Assembly: GCA_030658975.1 (NCBI GenBank)
Contig: JAUSBL010000065.1
Coordinates: forward strand, 1 to 64,000
Length of the DNA stretch: 64,000 bases
Direction of reading: 5' to 3'
DNA from: Candidatus Latescibacterota bacterium
GTDB lineage: Bacteria; Krumholzibacteriota; Krumholzibacteriia; LZORAL124-64-63
Shown here piece by piece: positions 27,551 to 35,977 of the stretch. Below the pieces are notes generated by a model. That model saw only the letters and a list, made by a program, of their open reading frames with translations, was not told the origin of the DNA and searched no databases. Numbering within the stretch: the stretch's first letter is position 1; each line of letters begins with the position of its first letter. The translations under genes were made by a program, and so were the position numbers.

Positions 27551-28744
27551 TCAGCTTTCGCCCGTCAGCTTCCGGTAGGATGCCATGTTATCTTCCATCA
27601 GCTTCTCGTTGCCCAGCTTCCCGTGGCAGAGGGCCAGGTAGAAGAAGCCGTTCTGGCTCTCGAAGTACTGCCCGACCAGGGCGTTGCCGGTGTTGACGCC
27701 CTTCTCGAACTGGTCGCGGGCCTGCTGCTGCAGTTCGGCCTGGCGGGCCGGGTCGGTCTCGGCGGCGCCGGCCTTCTCGAGGTCGTCGCCGTACTTGTAG
27801 TGGATCTGCAGCTTCGACAGCAGGGTCGCTTCCTCGGGCACGGTCTCCAGGCGCAGGGCCTTCTCGTAGAGATCCAGCGCCTTGCTGTACTGGTGCACCT
27901 CGGAGCTGCTGTAGAGCCCGGCGGCCTGGATGGTCAGGAAGTAGACGTTCTCGTCGTTGCCGACGTCGTCGTCGGCCTCGTAGAGGCCCATGACGCGGAC
28001 CAGCAGGTCCGCGGAGCGCTCGAACTGCCGTTGGTCCTTCGACAGGTTGGCGATGTCGATCAGCAGCGCAGCGTCGTTCGGATGGTCGGCCAGCAATTGG
28101 TCGTAGATCGCGGCGGCCTCTTCCTTGCGGCCGAGCCGGCCCAGCACGTTGGCCTTGTCCGAGAGCAGTTCGTAGGCGTCGGGATTCCCGGCGAGCACCT
28201 GGTCGAGCAGGGTCAGGGCCTCGGTGTAGAGCTCCTGGTTCTCGCCGGAATCGGTGGCGAGCTGGATCTTCATGCGAGCCAGGTTCTTGATCGGGGCGAT
28301 GGAGTCGGGCAGGCTAGCGTAGGCCAGGCGGAACTGGCCCTCGGCGGCCTCGTAGTACTGGCCCTGGTACTCGTTCTTGGCGTCGTTGTTGCGCAGCACG
28401 TAGCTGTACATCAGGGATTCCTGGACGCGGTCGGCCAGCGCCGGGTCAATGGCCTTCGCCTTCTGGTAGTAGTCGTAGGCGGTGGTGTAGTTGAGCTTGG
28501 CCGCGAGGTAGTCGTTGTCGCGCACGTTCTCCTCGGCCTGCTTGGTGTGCGCCTCGCCGAGGTAGAAGAAGGCGTCGGCCTCGTCGGGGCTGTACTCCAG
28601 GCCCTCGTGCAGCACGTCGATCGCCTTGTCGTACATCTGCTGGTCGATGTAGAGGATGGCGCTGGTCACGTGCGCGGATCGGCACCCGGGCAGGACGAAC
28701 AGCAGCGCCAAGCCGACGGTCACGAGGATGCGCTTCGACGTCAT
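27551..28744 (-). CDS. TPR-repeat lipoprotein
   Basis: A 397-residue protein with a lipoprotein signal peptide ([16 protein letters not shown], lipobox LPGC at about residue 20). At least six TPR-like helical pairs follow, such as [48 protein letters not shown] and [26 protein letters not shown] lipoproteins usually serve as scaffolds at the inner face of the outer membrane. The ATG at 28744 (MTSKRILV) with a GGGGGA site is chosen over the track start at 28771. It is upstream of rho on the same strand with a 220-base gap. Partner proteins are unknown. Confidence 0.82.
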   Translation of the reverse strand: MTSKRILVTVGLALLFVLPGCRSAHVTSAILYIDQQMYDKAIDVLHEGLEYSPDEADAFFYLGEAHTKQAEENVRDNDYLAAKLNYTTAYDYYQKAKAIDPALADRVQESLMYSYVLRNNDAKNEYQGQYYEAAEGQFRLAYASLPDSIAPIKNLARMKIQLATDSGENQELYTEALTLLDQVLAGNPDAYELLSDKANVLGRLGRKEEAAAIYDQLLADHPNDAALLIDIANLSKDQRQFERSADLLVRVMGLYEADDDVGNDENVYFLTIQAAGLYSSSEVHQYSKALDLYEKALRLETVPEEATLLSKLQIHYKYGDDLEKAGAAETDPARQAELQQQARDQFEKGVNTGNALVGQYFESQNGFFYLALCHGKLGNEKLMEDNMASYRKLTGES

Positions 28745-28942
28745 TCGGATTCCCCCTGAGGACACGCGCACGGCAGCCGGCCGGTTCTAGGATCGGAATC
28801 TGCCGGGGTGGGGACGTGGCGCCGGTTCCGGCCGGACACGGGCACGGGCCGCATGGAGACAGGGCGCCGCGGAAAGCAATGAGCAACAAGAATTAAATGC
28901 CGCGGCCGGGCCCCTGTCAAGCGGAGACGGCGGGACGGTCCT

Positions 28943-29425
28943 TCAGCGGGGGGGGCGCGGTCCCCTTTCCCAGGGCAGCAGCCGCAGGAACTCGCGGCGC
29001 TCCTCGAGCGTCATGCTGCCGAGATCCTCCACGAGCGCCTCGGCGACCGTCGAGTCGAGGCGGGCCTGGGCGGACGTCATGGCCCGCACCAGCGGCAGGA
29101 CCGCAGAGCGGTCCAGGTCGGGGCTGCTCAGCGCTTCGCGCAGGGCCTGCCGGGCGGTTTCGACCTCGTCCCGCAGGCCGTCGACGCGGGGCTGCATGCG
29201 TTCGCGCAGCTTCAGCAGCCGGCCGTGGCGTTCGGGATCGAAACGGTGGTCGGGCCCCTGGCCCTGGCCGCCACCCCGCATTCTGCCGCCGGGACCGCTG
29301 TCGTCGCGGAAGCGGCAGGCCGCGACCGCGACCGCGGCGTCGGCGCGCACCCGGCGCAGCGCCAGGCCGAGGCCGACGTTCAGGCCCAGCGAAACCAGCA
29401 GCAGCAGAAGCAGCAGGCGCTTCAT
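28943..29425 (-). CDS. Membrane-anchored CpxP/CnrX-like periplasmic sensor
   Basis: A 160-residue protein with a single N-terminal membrane anchor (RLLLLLLLVSLGLNVGLGLAL) and a helical periplasmic domain of the heavy-metal-sensor (CnrX/CpxP) type. It contains LLKLRERMQPRVDGLRDEVETARQALREALSSPDLDRS and the end MTLEERREFLRLLPWERG. The track start at 29767 includes out-of-frame translation of the anti-sigma gene. The real ATG at 29425 overlaps the anti-sigma stop by 4 bases (ATGA). Its position directly after sigma and anti-sigma genes suggests that it senses a periplasmic signal and relays it to them. No clear cluster of metal ligands is seen beyond scattered His and Met. Confidence 0.72.
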   Translation of the reverse strand: MKRLLLLLLLVSLGLNVGLGLALRRVRADAAVAVAACRFRDDSGPGGRMRGGGQGQGPDHRFDPERHGRLLKLRERMQPRVDGLRDEVETARQALREALSSPDLDRSAVLPLVRAMTSAQARLDSTVAEALVEDLGSMTLEERREFLRLLPWERGPRPPR

Positions 29426-29868
29426 CGTGTCCCCCCTTGCGCGGGATCGTTCCAGGCCGTGGTGAGCAGGCCGTCGAGATCCGCGGCGGCCGACTCGGAC
29501 AGCAGCGTTCCCGCGATGATGTCGTCGGCCAGGATCCTGGCCACGCCGTCGGGCTCCCCGGCGATGCGGCCGCCCAGCAGGACGCCGCAGACCAGCGCCG
29601 CGGCGGCGGCCGCGGGGTAGGACCAGCGCAGCCAGGCCGGCGAACCGGGCCGCTGCGGGTGCAGGGCGAGCGCGATCCCCTCCCAGGCCGGACGGGCCGG
29701 CGCCGGGGCCGGCAACTCGCCCAGCAGTTGCCAGGCGGCCTCGCTCCGCGCGAGAAGACGGCGACAATCCTCGCAGACCTCGCAGTGCGACCGGATCTGC
29801 TCGCGGACGGTCCGGTCGAGGCCGCCGCCCAGCCAGGCGGTCAGGTGCTTGTCGATGTGGTTCATCAT
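29422..29868 (-). CDS. Zinc-finger anti-sigma factor (transmembrane)
   Basis: A 148-residue protein with an N-terminal zinc-binding anti-sigma domain: IRSHCEVCEDCRRLL shows the H-C-x2-C-x2-C arrangement near residues 29-37. One transmembrane helix follows (YPAAAAAALVCGVLLGG) and then a short periplasmic tail. Its ATGATG start at 29868 overlaps the sigma factor stop, and its stop overlaps the sensor gene start, so all three are translationally linked. It should hold the ECF sigma factor at the membrane until a signal arrives. Confidence 0.82.
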   Translation of the reverse strand: MMNHIDKHLTAWLGGGLDRTVREQIRSHCEVCEDCRRLLARSEAAWQLLGELPAPAPARPAWEGIALALHPQRPGSPAWLRWSYPAAAAAALVCGVLLGGRIAGEPDGVARILADDIIAGTLLSESAAADLDGLLTTAWNDPAQGGTR

Positions 29869-30413
29869 CCTGCTCCCGGTTCGGGCGCGAGTTCCCGGCG
29901 CAGCGTCTCGAGAGCCCTGACCAGCAGGGACTCGACCGCGCCCTCGCTCGCGCCCATCGCCGCGGCGATGTCGCGTTGGCTCAGATCGTGATAGCGCCTC
30001 AGCACCAGCGCCTCCCTCTGCCGCGGCGGCAGTCCCGCCAGCGCGCGCTGGAGTCGTTGCCGCAGTTGCTCGCCCGCGACGACCGCGTCGGGAGCGGGCT
30101 CGCGTCCGGCACGGTCGTGGACGTCGAGATCGAAACGGACCCAGCCGACGATCTTGCGGCGCCGCGCCCAGCTGCGGGCCAGGTTGCCGGCGATGCGGAA
30201 CAGCCAGCTCTGGAAGCGGCCTTCGGGGCGGTAGCCGCCGGCGTGGGCGTGGACCTTCAGGAAGGTGTCCTGCGTCAGGTCTTCGGCCTCCTCGCGCGAC
30301 CCGGTCATACGCCAGTGGAAGGCATGGACCTGGTGCTCCCAGCGCTCGACGAGGAGGCGGAAGGCCGCCTCCTCGCCCGCGGCGATGCGCGTCATGAGCT
30401 GGTCGTCGTTCAC
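29865..30413 (-). CDS. ECF-type RNA polymerase sigma factor
   Basis: A 182-residue sigma-70 family protein with only regions 2 and 4. Region 2 reads AFRLLVERWEHQVHAFHWRMTGSREEAEDLTQDTFLKVH...FQSWLFRIAGNLARSWARRRK. Region 4 is LPPRQREALVLRRYHDLSQRDIAAAMGASEGAVESLLVRALETLRREL. The start is a GTG at 30413 with GGAGAG about 9 bases upstream. The order Spy-like protein, sigma, anti-sigma, sensor resembles metal- or envelope-stress ECF systems. The Spy-like gene upstream is a candidate target of the sigma factor. Confidence 0.92.
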   Translation of the reverse strand: MNDDQLMTRIAAGEEAAFRLLVERWEHQVHAFHWRMTGSREEAEDLTQDTFLKVHAHAGGYRPEGRFQSWLFRIAGNLARSWARRRKIVGWVRFDLDVHDRAGREPAPDAVVAGEQLRQRLQRALAGLPPRQREALVLRRYHDLSQRDIAAAMGASEGAVESLLVRALETLRRELAPEPGAG

Positions 30414-30441
30414 TGGTCGCCACTCTCCGCTTCACGCCTGG

Positions 30442-30996
30442 TCAGCGATTCCCTCCGCGCGGCCCGTGGGGGCCGTCACCGTCGCACATGCCGTGACCGT
30501 GCCCGCCGGACGGGTGGCGGCAGCCGTCGCCACGCATCCCGCAACCGTCGTCGGGGCCGGAGCGCTCGGCGCGGGACCCGCGTCCGCGGGGACCGTCGAC
30601 CGGCAGCGGCAGCCGGTCGCGCTGCTCGGGGGTCAGCAGGTCGTGGATCGCCAGGCGGGTCTGCATCCGCCGCACCTGCTGCTCGGTGCGCAGCTCGCCC
30701 ATCCGCTCGATGAGCTTCTCGGCGGCGGCGGCGTCCGGCTGATCCTGCATCATGATCCCCTGCAGCTCGTGGCGCAGGCGCATCATCTGCTTGCGGGTCT
30801 CGCGTCCGCGCTCGCGCGCCTCGTCGCGGGTCTTCGCGATGGCGGCGGTCTGGGCCTCGGTCAGGTCCAGCCGCTCGAGCAGGCGGGCCGGGAATTCGTC
30901 GCCGCCGCGGCCGCGCGGCCCCGGACCGGGTTGCGCCCAGGCGGCGGCGGCCACGACCAGGATCAGGGCGGCCAGGATCGGTGTGCGGGTCTTCAT
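30442..30996 (-). CDS. CpxP/Spy-like periplasmic protein with His/Cys-rich tail
   Basis: A 184-residue exported protein (signal peptide PILAALILVVAAAAWA). The helical region is of the CpxP/Spy type: LLERLDLTEAQTAAIAKTRDEARERGRETRKQMMRLRHELQ and the typical end of a helical repeat LLTPEQRDRL. The last 45 residues are low-complexity and rich in Gly, His, Asp and Cys (GCGMRGDGCRHPSGGHGHGM), likely to bind metal. The ATG at 30996 has GGAGGAA 6 bases before it. It is the first gene of the sigma/anti-sigma/sensor unit, 28 bases before the sigma GTG, and could act as a metal-binding chaperone. Confidence 0.78.
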   Translation of the reverse strand: MKTRTPILAALILVVAAAAWAQPGPGPRGRGGDEFPARLLERLDLTEAQTAAIAKTRDEARERGRETRKQMMRLRHELQGIMMQDQPDAAAAEKLIERMGELRTEQQVRRMQTRLAIHDLLTPEQRDRLPLPVDGPRGRGSRAERSGPDDGCGMRGDGCRHPSGGHGHGMCDGDGPHGPRGGNR

Positions 30997-31098
30997 GTCA
31001 GGTTCCTCCGGCATGGTTGGTCGAGTTGAGCGTTCCGTCTTGCAGCTGCAGGTTCCTGCATCTGAACGCGCAGCCGCCGCCGATCCTGCGCGGCCGGT

Positions 31099-33057
31099 TC
31101 AGCGCCGCGCGAGCAGGGAATCGACGCGCGCCAGCTGAGATCGCAGCAGGGCGTGGTCGGGACGGCGCTTCAGACCGTCGGCGAAGGCCGCGCGCGCCTC
31201 CGGGTAGCGCCGGTCCCGGGCCAGGATCACCCCCAGGTCCAGCCACCCGCGGGGATCGTCGGGCGCGGCCGCCGTCAGGCGCCTGGCCAGCGCCTCGGCC
31301 TCGCCGGTGCGGCCGCTCTGCGCCAGGGCGATGACAGCCTGGTGCAGGAGTTCGTGATCTTCGGGCGCGTCGCGCAGCAGCTGCATCAGGACCGGCAGCG
31401 CGTCGGCGGCCTCGCCGCTGCGCACGGCCAGCGCGGCGAAGTCCCGGCGTACGTCCTCGGCCGGGTCGGCGCGGGCCATCCCCTCGCGCAGGCAGGCCAG
31501 GGCCTCGTCGTCGCGGCCGGAGCGCAGCAGCAGTCCCGCCAGGCCGCGCCAGGCCTCCGGATGGACGGGATCGCGCACGAGCGCCGCGCGGAACAGATCT
31601 TCGGCGCGACGCCGTTCGGGCGCGTCGGCGGCGGCGACGACTCCGTCCGTCGCCTGCCGCGCGTCGGCCAGACGCGACCAGCGGACGGCCTCGTTGAGAT
31701 CGCCGGCGGCCTCCAATCGCGCGAACTGCCCGCCCAGACCCCAGGGCTGCACCGCCAGCACGGCGGCGAGAACCACGGCGCCGGCCGCAGCCAGGGCCCG
31801 TCCCCGAGAGCGCAGCAGGACCGCCGCCGCGGCGCCGGTCAGCAGCGCCAGCCCGGGCACGAGCACGAGCCGGTAGCGCGAGACCACGAAGAAGAGGCTC
31901 TGCACAGCGATGATGAGCAGCAGGCCCAGCACCCAGGGTCGCAAGCGCGGCTCGCGCCGCAACGCGAGCGCGGCGCCCGCCAGCCCCCCGGCCGCGAGCA
32001 ACCCGTAGGGCACCCAGAACAGACGCAGGACCGGCGCCTCGCGCGTCCAGGCGGCGTGCGGCGAGATCTGCGGGATCTCGGTCCCGACGAAGTGCAACCG
32101 GAGCTTGTGCAGCCACAGGCCGAGGACGCGCAGCGGCCTCTGCTGCGCCGATTTCCAGGCCTCGCCGGCCCAGGCCCGGTCGGCGGCGCCCTCGTCGGCC
32201 AGCGTCCGGCCGAGCTTTTCCGACAGGAACCGTCGACCCGAGGGATCTTCCCCTGCGTCCAGGCCGCGAAAGGTCTGGAACATCCCAGCGGCTTCGCCGC
32301 CGTTGCCGATGTAGAGGTTGATGCCGGCGTTGAGGCTCGGACCCGACGGCCGGCCCAGGCGCACGCTGTTGAACAGCGCGAACGGCAGCATCACCAGCAG
32401 CGCTGCGCCGAGGACCGCCGCCCGCCGGCGGCGGCCGCCGATCGCCAGCAGCGCCGGCACGAGCAGCAGCAGGGCCGTGCCGCGCAACAGCGCGGCGAGT
32501 CCCAGGCAACAGCCGGCCAGGACGGCGCACCGCAGCAGCGCGCGCCCGGTGCCCGGCGCGACCGCGAGCGACAGACCGAGCGTGGCCAGGAACGCCAGCG
32601 GCACCTCCATCAGGGCGGAACCGGCCAGCACCGCCCCGGGCCGGTAGAGCAGCCACAACAACGCCGGCAACCAGCCCAGCGCCGGCGGCAGCAGGCGGCG
32701 GCCCTCGCGCAGCAGCAGCCAGGCCGTGCCCAACCACATCAGGAGTTGGGCCGCGCGCAGTCCCCATGGCGGCGGCCCCACCCGCACGCCGTGGGCATCG
32801 AGCGTGCGGCCGCTGCCGGTCGCCGCCACGAGGTAGGGATAGAGCGGGGACATGACGGTGGGACGCTCGGGCAGCAGGCGGCCGCCGGCGATGGCGGCCC
32901 CCTCGCGCAGGTAGTGCGCCTCGTCGAGCACCGGAACGCGCGTCAGCGGGGTGCGGTCGAGGTCGCGCCAGGCGGCGGACCACGCCCCGACCACCGCCAG
33001 GATCGCGATCGCGGCGACGAGGCCACCCGCGCGGGTCCCGGGGACGGAGCGGATCAT
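31099..33057 (-). CDS. GT-C type membrane glycosyltransferase with C-terminal TPR repeats
   Basis: The track frame to 34239 runs out of frame through ychF. The real ATG at 33057 has GAGGAG nearby, giving 652 residues. The N-terminal 430 residues hold about ten transmembrane helices and an early acidic periplasmic-loop motif (LTRVPVLDEAHYLREGAAI), as in ArnT/PMT-like GT-C enzymes that use polyprenyl-phosphate sugars. LFFVVSRYRLVLVPGLALL is a conserved late helix. The C-terminal 200 residues are TPR-like (LFRAALVRDPVHPEAWRGLAGLLLRSGRDDEALACLREG and similar). The acceptor is unknown. It ends shortly before the Spy-like gene and begins 17 bases after ychF. Confidence 0.78.
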   Translation of the reverse strand: MIRSVPGTRAGGLVAAIAILAVVGAWSAAWRDLDRTPLTRVPVLDEAHYLREGAAIAGGRLLPERPTVMSPLYPYLVAATGSGRTLDAHGVRVGPPPWGLRAAQLLMWLGTAWLLLREGRRLLPPALGWLPALLWLLYRPGAVLAGSALMEVPLAFLATLGLSLAVAPGTGRALLRCAVLAGCCLGLAALLRGTALLLLVPALLAIGGRRRRAAVLGAALLVMLPFALFNSVRLGRPSGPSLNAGINLYIGNGGEAAGMFQTFRGLDAGEDPSGRRFLSEKLGRTLADEGAADRAWAGEAWKSAQQRPLRVLGLWLHKLRLHFVGTEIPQISPHAAWTREAPVLRLFWVPYGLLAAGGLAGAALALRREPRLRPWVLGLLLIIAVQSLFFVVSRYRLVLVPGLALLTGAAAAVLLRSRGRALAAAGAVVLAAVLAVQPWGLGGQFARLEAAGDLNEAVRWSRLADARQATDGVVAAADAPERRRAEDLFRAALVRDPVHPEAWRGLAGLLLRSGRDDEALACLREGMARADPAEDVRRDFAALAVRSGEAADALPVLMQLLRDAPEDHELLHQAVIALAQSGRTGEAEALARRLTAAAPDDPRGWLDLGVILARDRRYPEARAAFADGLKRRPDHALLRSQLARVDSLLARR

Positions 33058-33074
33058 CGCACTCCTCGTGGAGG

Positions 33075-34124
33075 CTAGACGCTGAAGCGGATGTTCAGCA
33101 CATCGCCGTCGCGGACCTCGTAGGATTTCCCCTCCAGGCGGAACTTGTTCAGCTTCTTCGCTTCCGCCAGGCCGCCGGCCGCGATCAGGTCCTCGTAGGC
33201 GACGGTCTCGGCGCGGATGAAGCCGCGCTCGAGATCCGAGTGGATCACGCCGGCCGCTTCCGGCGCCAGCGCGCCGCGACGCAGCGTCCAGGCCCGGCAC
33301 TCGTCTTCGCCCACGGTGAAGAAGCTGTGCAGTCCCAGGGCGCGGTAGGCGGAGCGCACCATGCGGTGGGCGGCGGGCTCGGCGATGCCGAGGTCGGCGA
33401 GGAACTCGCTGCGCTCCTGGGGGGACAGCTCCGCCAGCTCGGCCTCGACCTTGGCGCAAAGGTCCACGACTTCCGACCCGGCCTTCGCGGCGGCCTCGCG
33501 CACGTCCGGCGGCACTCCCGCCTCGTCGCCGTTCAGCACCAGGATCAGCGGCTTGAGCGTGAGCAGGGAGAAGCCGCTGGTGAGCTTGACCTCGTCGGGA
33601 TTCAGCTGGAGGTCGCGCAGGGGCTTGCCGTCGCTCAGCGTGGCCTGGAAGCGCTCCATGAGCGGCGGCTCCAGCGGCTGGTCGACCTTGCCCTTGCGCT
33701 GCTTCTCCTTGGCCAGCCTGTCGATCCGGTTCTCGACGACCTGCAGGTCGGCCAGGGCCAGTTCCAGGGCCAGCGACTCGATCTCCCCCTGCGGGTCCGG
33801 CGGCTCGACGCCGTTGTCGAAGCAGCGCACGACCTGCGCCAGGGCGTCGACCCGTCGCGCGTGCTCCAGGAACCGCGTGCCTTCGCCCGGTCCGGCGGCG
33901 CCGGAAGGCTCGAAGCCCGGCACGTCGACCCATTCCACCGTGGCGTGGACCTCGCGCTTCGGCTTGAACATGGCTGTCAGTTTCTCGAGGCGCGGGTCGG
34001 GGATCTTGCCGACGGCCAGGTGCGGCTCCACGCCGCCCTGTCCGGTGGGCAGCGAAGCGCCGGTGACGGCGTTGAACAGGGTGGTCTTGCCGGTGAACTT
34101 GAAACCCAGAATACCGATCTGCAC
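33075..34124 (-). CDS. ychF: YchF/OLA1-type redox-responsive ATPase
   Basis: A 349-residue protein of the Obg-like YchF group, which binds ATP in place of GTP and is linked to ribosome function and stress. The P-loop is GFKFTGKTTLF at residues 7-17, a coiled-coil insert lies around VVENRIDRLAKEKQRKGK, and the altered G4 motif is LNGDEAGV. The C-terminal TGS domain includes LDLERGFIRAETVAYEDLIAAGG and the end YEVRDGDVLNIRFSV. It is slightly shorter than the usual 363 residues. The ATG at 34124 is upstream of the GT-C gene on the same strand. Confidence 0.93.
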   Translation of the reverse strand: MQIGILGFKFTGKTTLFNAVTGASLPTGQGGVEPHLAVGKIPDPRLEKLTAMFKPKREVHATVEWVDVPGFEPSGAAGPGEGTRFLEHARRVDALAQVVRCFDNGVEPPDPQGEIESLALELALADLQVVENRIDRLAKEKQRKGKVDQPLEPPLMERFQATLSDGKPLRDLQLNPDEVKLTSGFSLLTLKPLILVLNGDEAGVPPDVREAAAKAGSEVVDLCAKVEAELAELSPQERSEFLADLGIAEPAAHRMVRSAYRALGLHSFFTVGEDECRAWTLRRGALAPEAAGVIHSDLERGFIRAETVAYEDLIAAGGLAEAKKLNKFRLEGKSYEVRDGDVLNIRFSV

Positions 34125-34321
34125 GCGGATCTCCTCGGGTCGGGGGAGTCGGATGGCCCGATGATAGTCCCCGCGCCGGGGATCTGCAATCCGGGGCTGT
34201 CCCGGCCGCTGCGGGGGTGGTTTGAATTTCTCGGCGCATTTACTTGAGATTCCGGTAGCAGCATCCTAACATCGATGTGAATTGCTTAACAGCGCGCCAC
34301 CCTCAGCCAAGGACAGGGGCC

Positions 34322-35977
34322 ATGTTCCGCAAGAAGCACTCCCACGCCTCCGGTTTTCCCACGCGCATGGAACTGCTGCATGACCCCGCCCTGAACAAGG
34401 GCTCCGCCTTCACCGACAAGGAGCGCGATGCGCTCGGCCTGCGCGGCTTGCTGCCGCCGCGGGTCCACACCATCGAGGACCAGGTCGACCGGGTCCTGGA
34501 GAACTTCCGCAAGCAGCCGACGGACCTGGCCAAGTACATCTTCCTGATCGGCCTGCAATCGCGCAACGAAGCGCTGTTCTACCAGGTGATCCTGAACAAC
34601 CTCGACGAGATGATGCCCATCGTCTACACGCCGACCGTCGGCCAGGCCTGCGTCGAGTACGGCCACATCTTCCGCAAGCCGCGCGGCCTGTTCATCACGG
34701 CCGAGGACAGCGGCCACATCGAGGACATCATCTGGAACTGGCCCGAGGAAGACGTGCGCATCATCGTGGTCACCGACGGCGAGCGCATCCTCGGCCTGGG
34801 CGACCAGGGCGCCAACGGCATGGGCATCCCGGTCGGCAAGCTGACACTCTACACGGCCTGCGCGGGCGTCCACCCCGTGTACACGCTGCCCATCACGCTG
34901 GACGTGGGCACCGACCGCGAGACTCTGCTCAACGACCCCCTTTACATCGGCATGCCCCACAAGCGCCTGCGCGGGCCCGCCTACGACGAGTTCATCGAGG
35001 AGTTCGTGGTGGCCGTGCAGAAGGTCTATCCCAAGGCGATCATCCAGTTCGAGGACTTCGCCAACCGCAACGCCTTCCGCCTGCTCGCCAAGTACCGCGA
35101 CCGCGTCTGCAGCTTCAACGACGACATCCAGGGCACGGCCTCGGTGGCCCTGGCCGGCGTCTTCTCGTCGGTGCGGGTCACGGGCGTGCCGCTGTCCCAG
35201 CAGAAGATCCTGTTCTTCGGCGCGGGCGAGGCCGGCATCGGCATCGGCGAGCTGATCGTCTCGGCGATGGTCGCCGACGGCATGGAGCGCCAGGCGGCGA
35301 TGGAGCGGATCTGGTACGTGGACTCCACCGGCCTGGTGTGCAAGTCGCGCACCGACCTGGCGGAGCACAAGAAGCCCTTCGCCCACGACCACCCGTTCAT
35401 CGGCAGCCTCGCCGAGGCCGTGAACAAGCTGGAGCCCACCTGCCTGATCGGCGTCTCGGGCACGCCGCAGACCTTCACCAAGCCGTTGGTCGAGGCGATG
35501 GCCCGCATCAACAAGCGGCCGGTGATCTTCGCGCTGTCCAACCCGACCTCGAAGGCCGAGTGCACGGCCGAGCAGTGCTACAGTTGGACGGAAGGGCGCG
35601 CCCTGTTCGCCAGCGGCAGCCCCTTCGACCCGGTGGAGCTCAACGGCAAGCGCCACGTTTCGGGCCAGGGCAACAACGCCTACATCTTCCCGGGCGTGGG
35701 CCTGGGTGCGATCGTCTGCGGGGCGACGCGGATCACCGACGAGATGTTCTCGCGGGCGGCGCACGCGCTGGCCGAGCAGGTGACCGAGGCCGACCTGGCC
35801 ACCGGCTGCCTGTACCCGCCGCTGCAGCAGATCCGCAAGGTGTCGGCGCACATCGCGGCCGCGGTCGCGGAAGTCGCCTACGACGAGGGCCTCGCGCAGA
35901 ATCCGCGTCCGGACGACCTGCTGCAGGCGATGAAGGACTCCATGTACAACCCGGCCTACGTCAACTACCTCGAGTGA
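34322..35977 (+). CDS. NAD-dependent malic enzyme
   Basis: Malic enzyme decarboxylates malate to pyruvate with reduction of NAD(P), linking the TCA cycle to pyruvate. The 552-residue protein belongs to the large-subunit family. It shows MPIVYTPTVGQACVEYGHIFRKPRGLF with the catalytic Tyr, GIPVGKLTLYTACAGV with the Lys, FEDFANRNAFRLLAKYRDRVCSFNDDIQGTA for metal binding, and the dinucleotide fold FFGAGEAGIGIGELI. The ATG at 34322 (MFRKKHSHASGF) is chosen over the GTG at 34277, which has no ribosome binding site. Its last 17 bases overlap the end of the opposite-strand methyltransferase gene. Confidence 0.93.
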   Translation: MFRKKHSHASGFPTRMELLHDPALNKGSAFTDKERDALGLRGLLPPRVHTIEDQVDRVLENFRKQPTDLAKYIFLIGLQSRNEALFYQVILNNLDEMMPIVYTPTVGQACVEYGHIFRKPRGLFITAEDSGHIEDIIWNWPEEDVRIIVVTDGERILGLGDQGANGMGIPVGKLTLYTACAGVHPVYTLPITLDVGTDRETLLNDPLYIGMPHKRLRGPAYDEFIEEFVVAVQKVYPKAIIQFEDFANRNAFRLLAKYRDRVCSFNDDIQGTASVALAGVFSSVRVTGVPLSQQKILFFGAGEAGIGIGELIVSAMVADGMERQAAMERIWYVDSTGLVCKSRTDLAEHKKPFAHDHPFIGSLAEAVNKLEPTCLIGVSGTPQTFTKPLVEAMARINKRPVIFALSNPTSKAECTAEQCYSWTEGRALFASGSPFDPVELNGKRHVSGQGNNAYIFPGVGLGAIVCGATRITDEMFSRAAHALAEQVTEADLATGCLYPPLQQIRKVSAHIAAAVAEVAYDEGLAQNPRPDDLLQAMKDSMYNPAYVNYLE

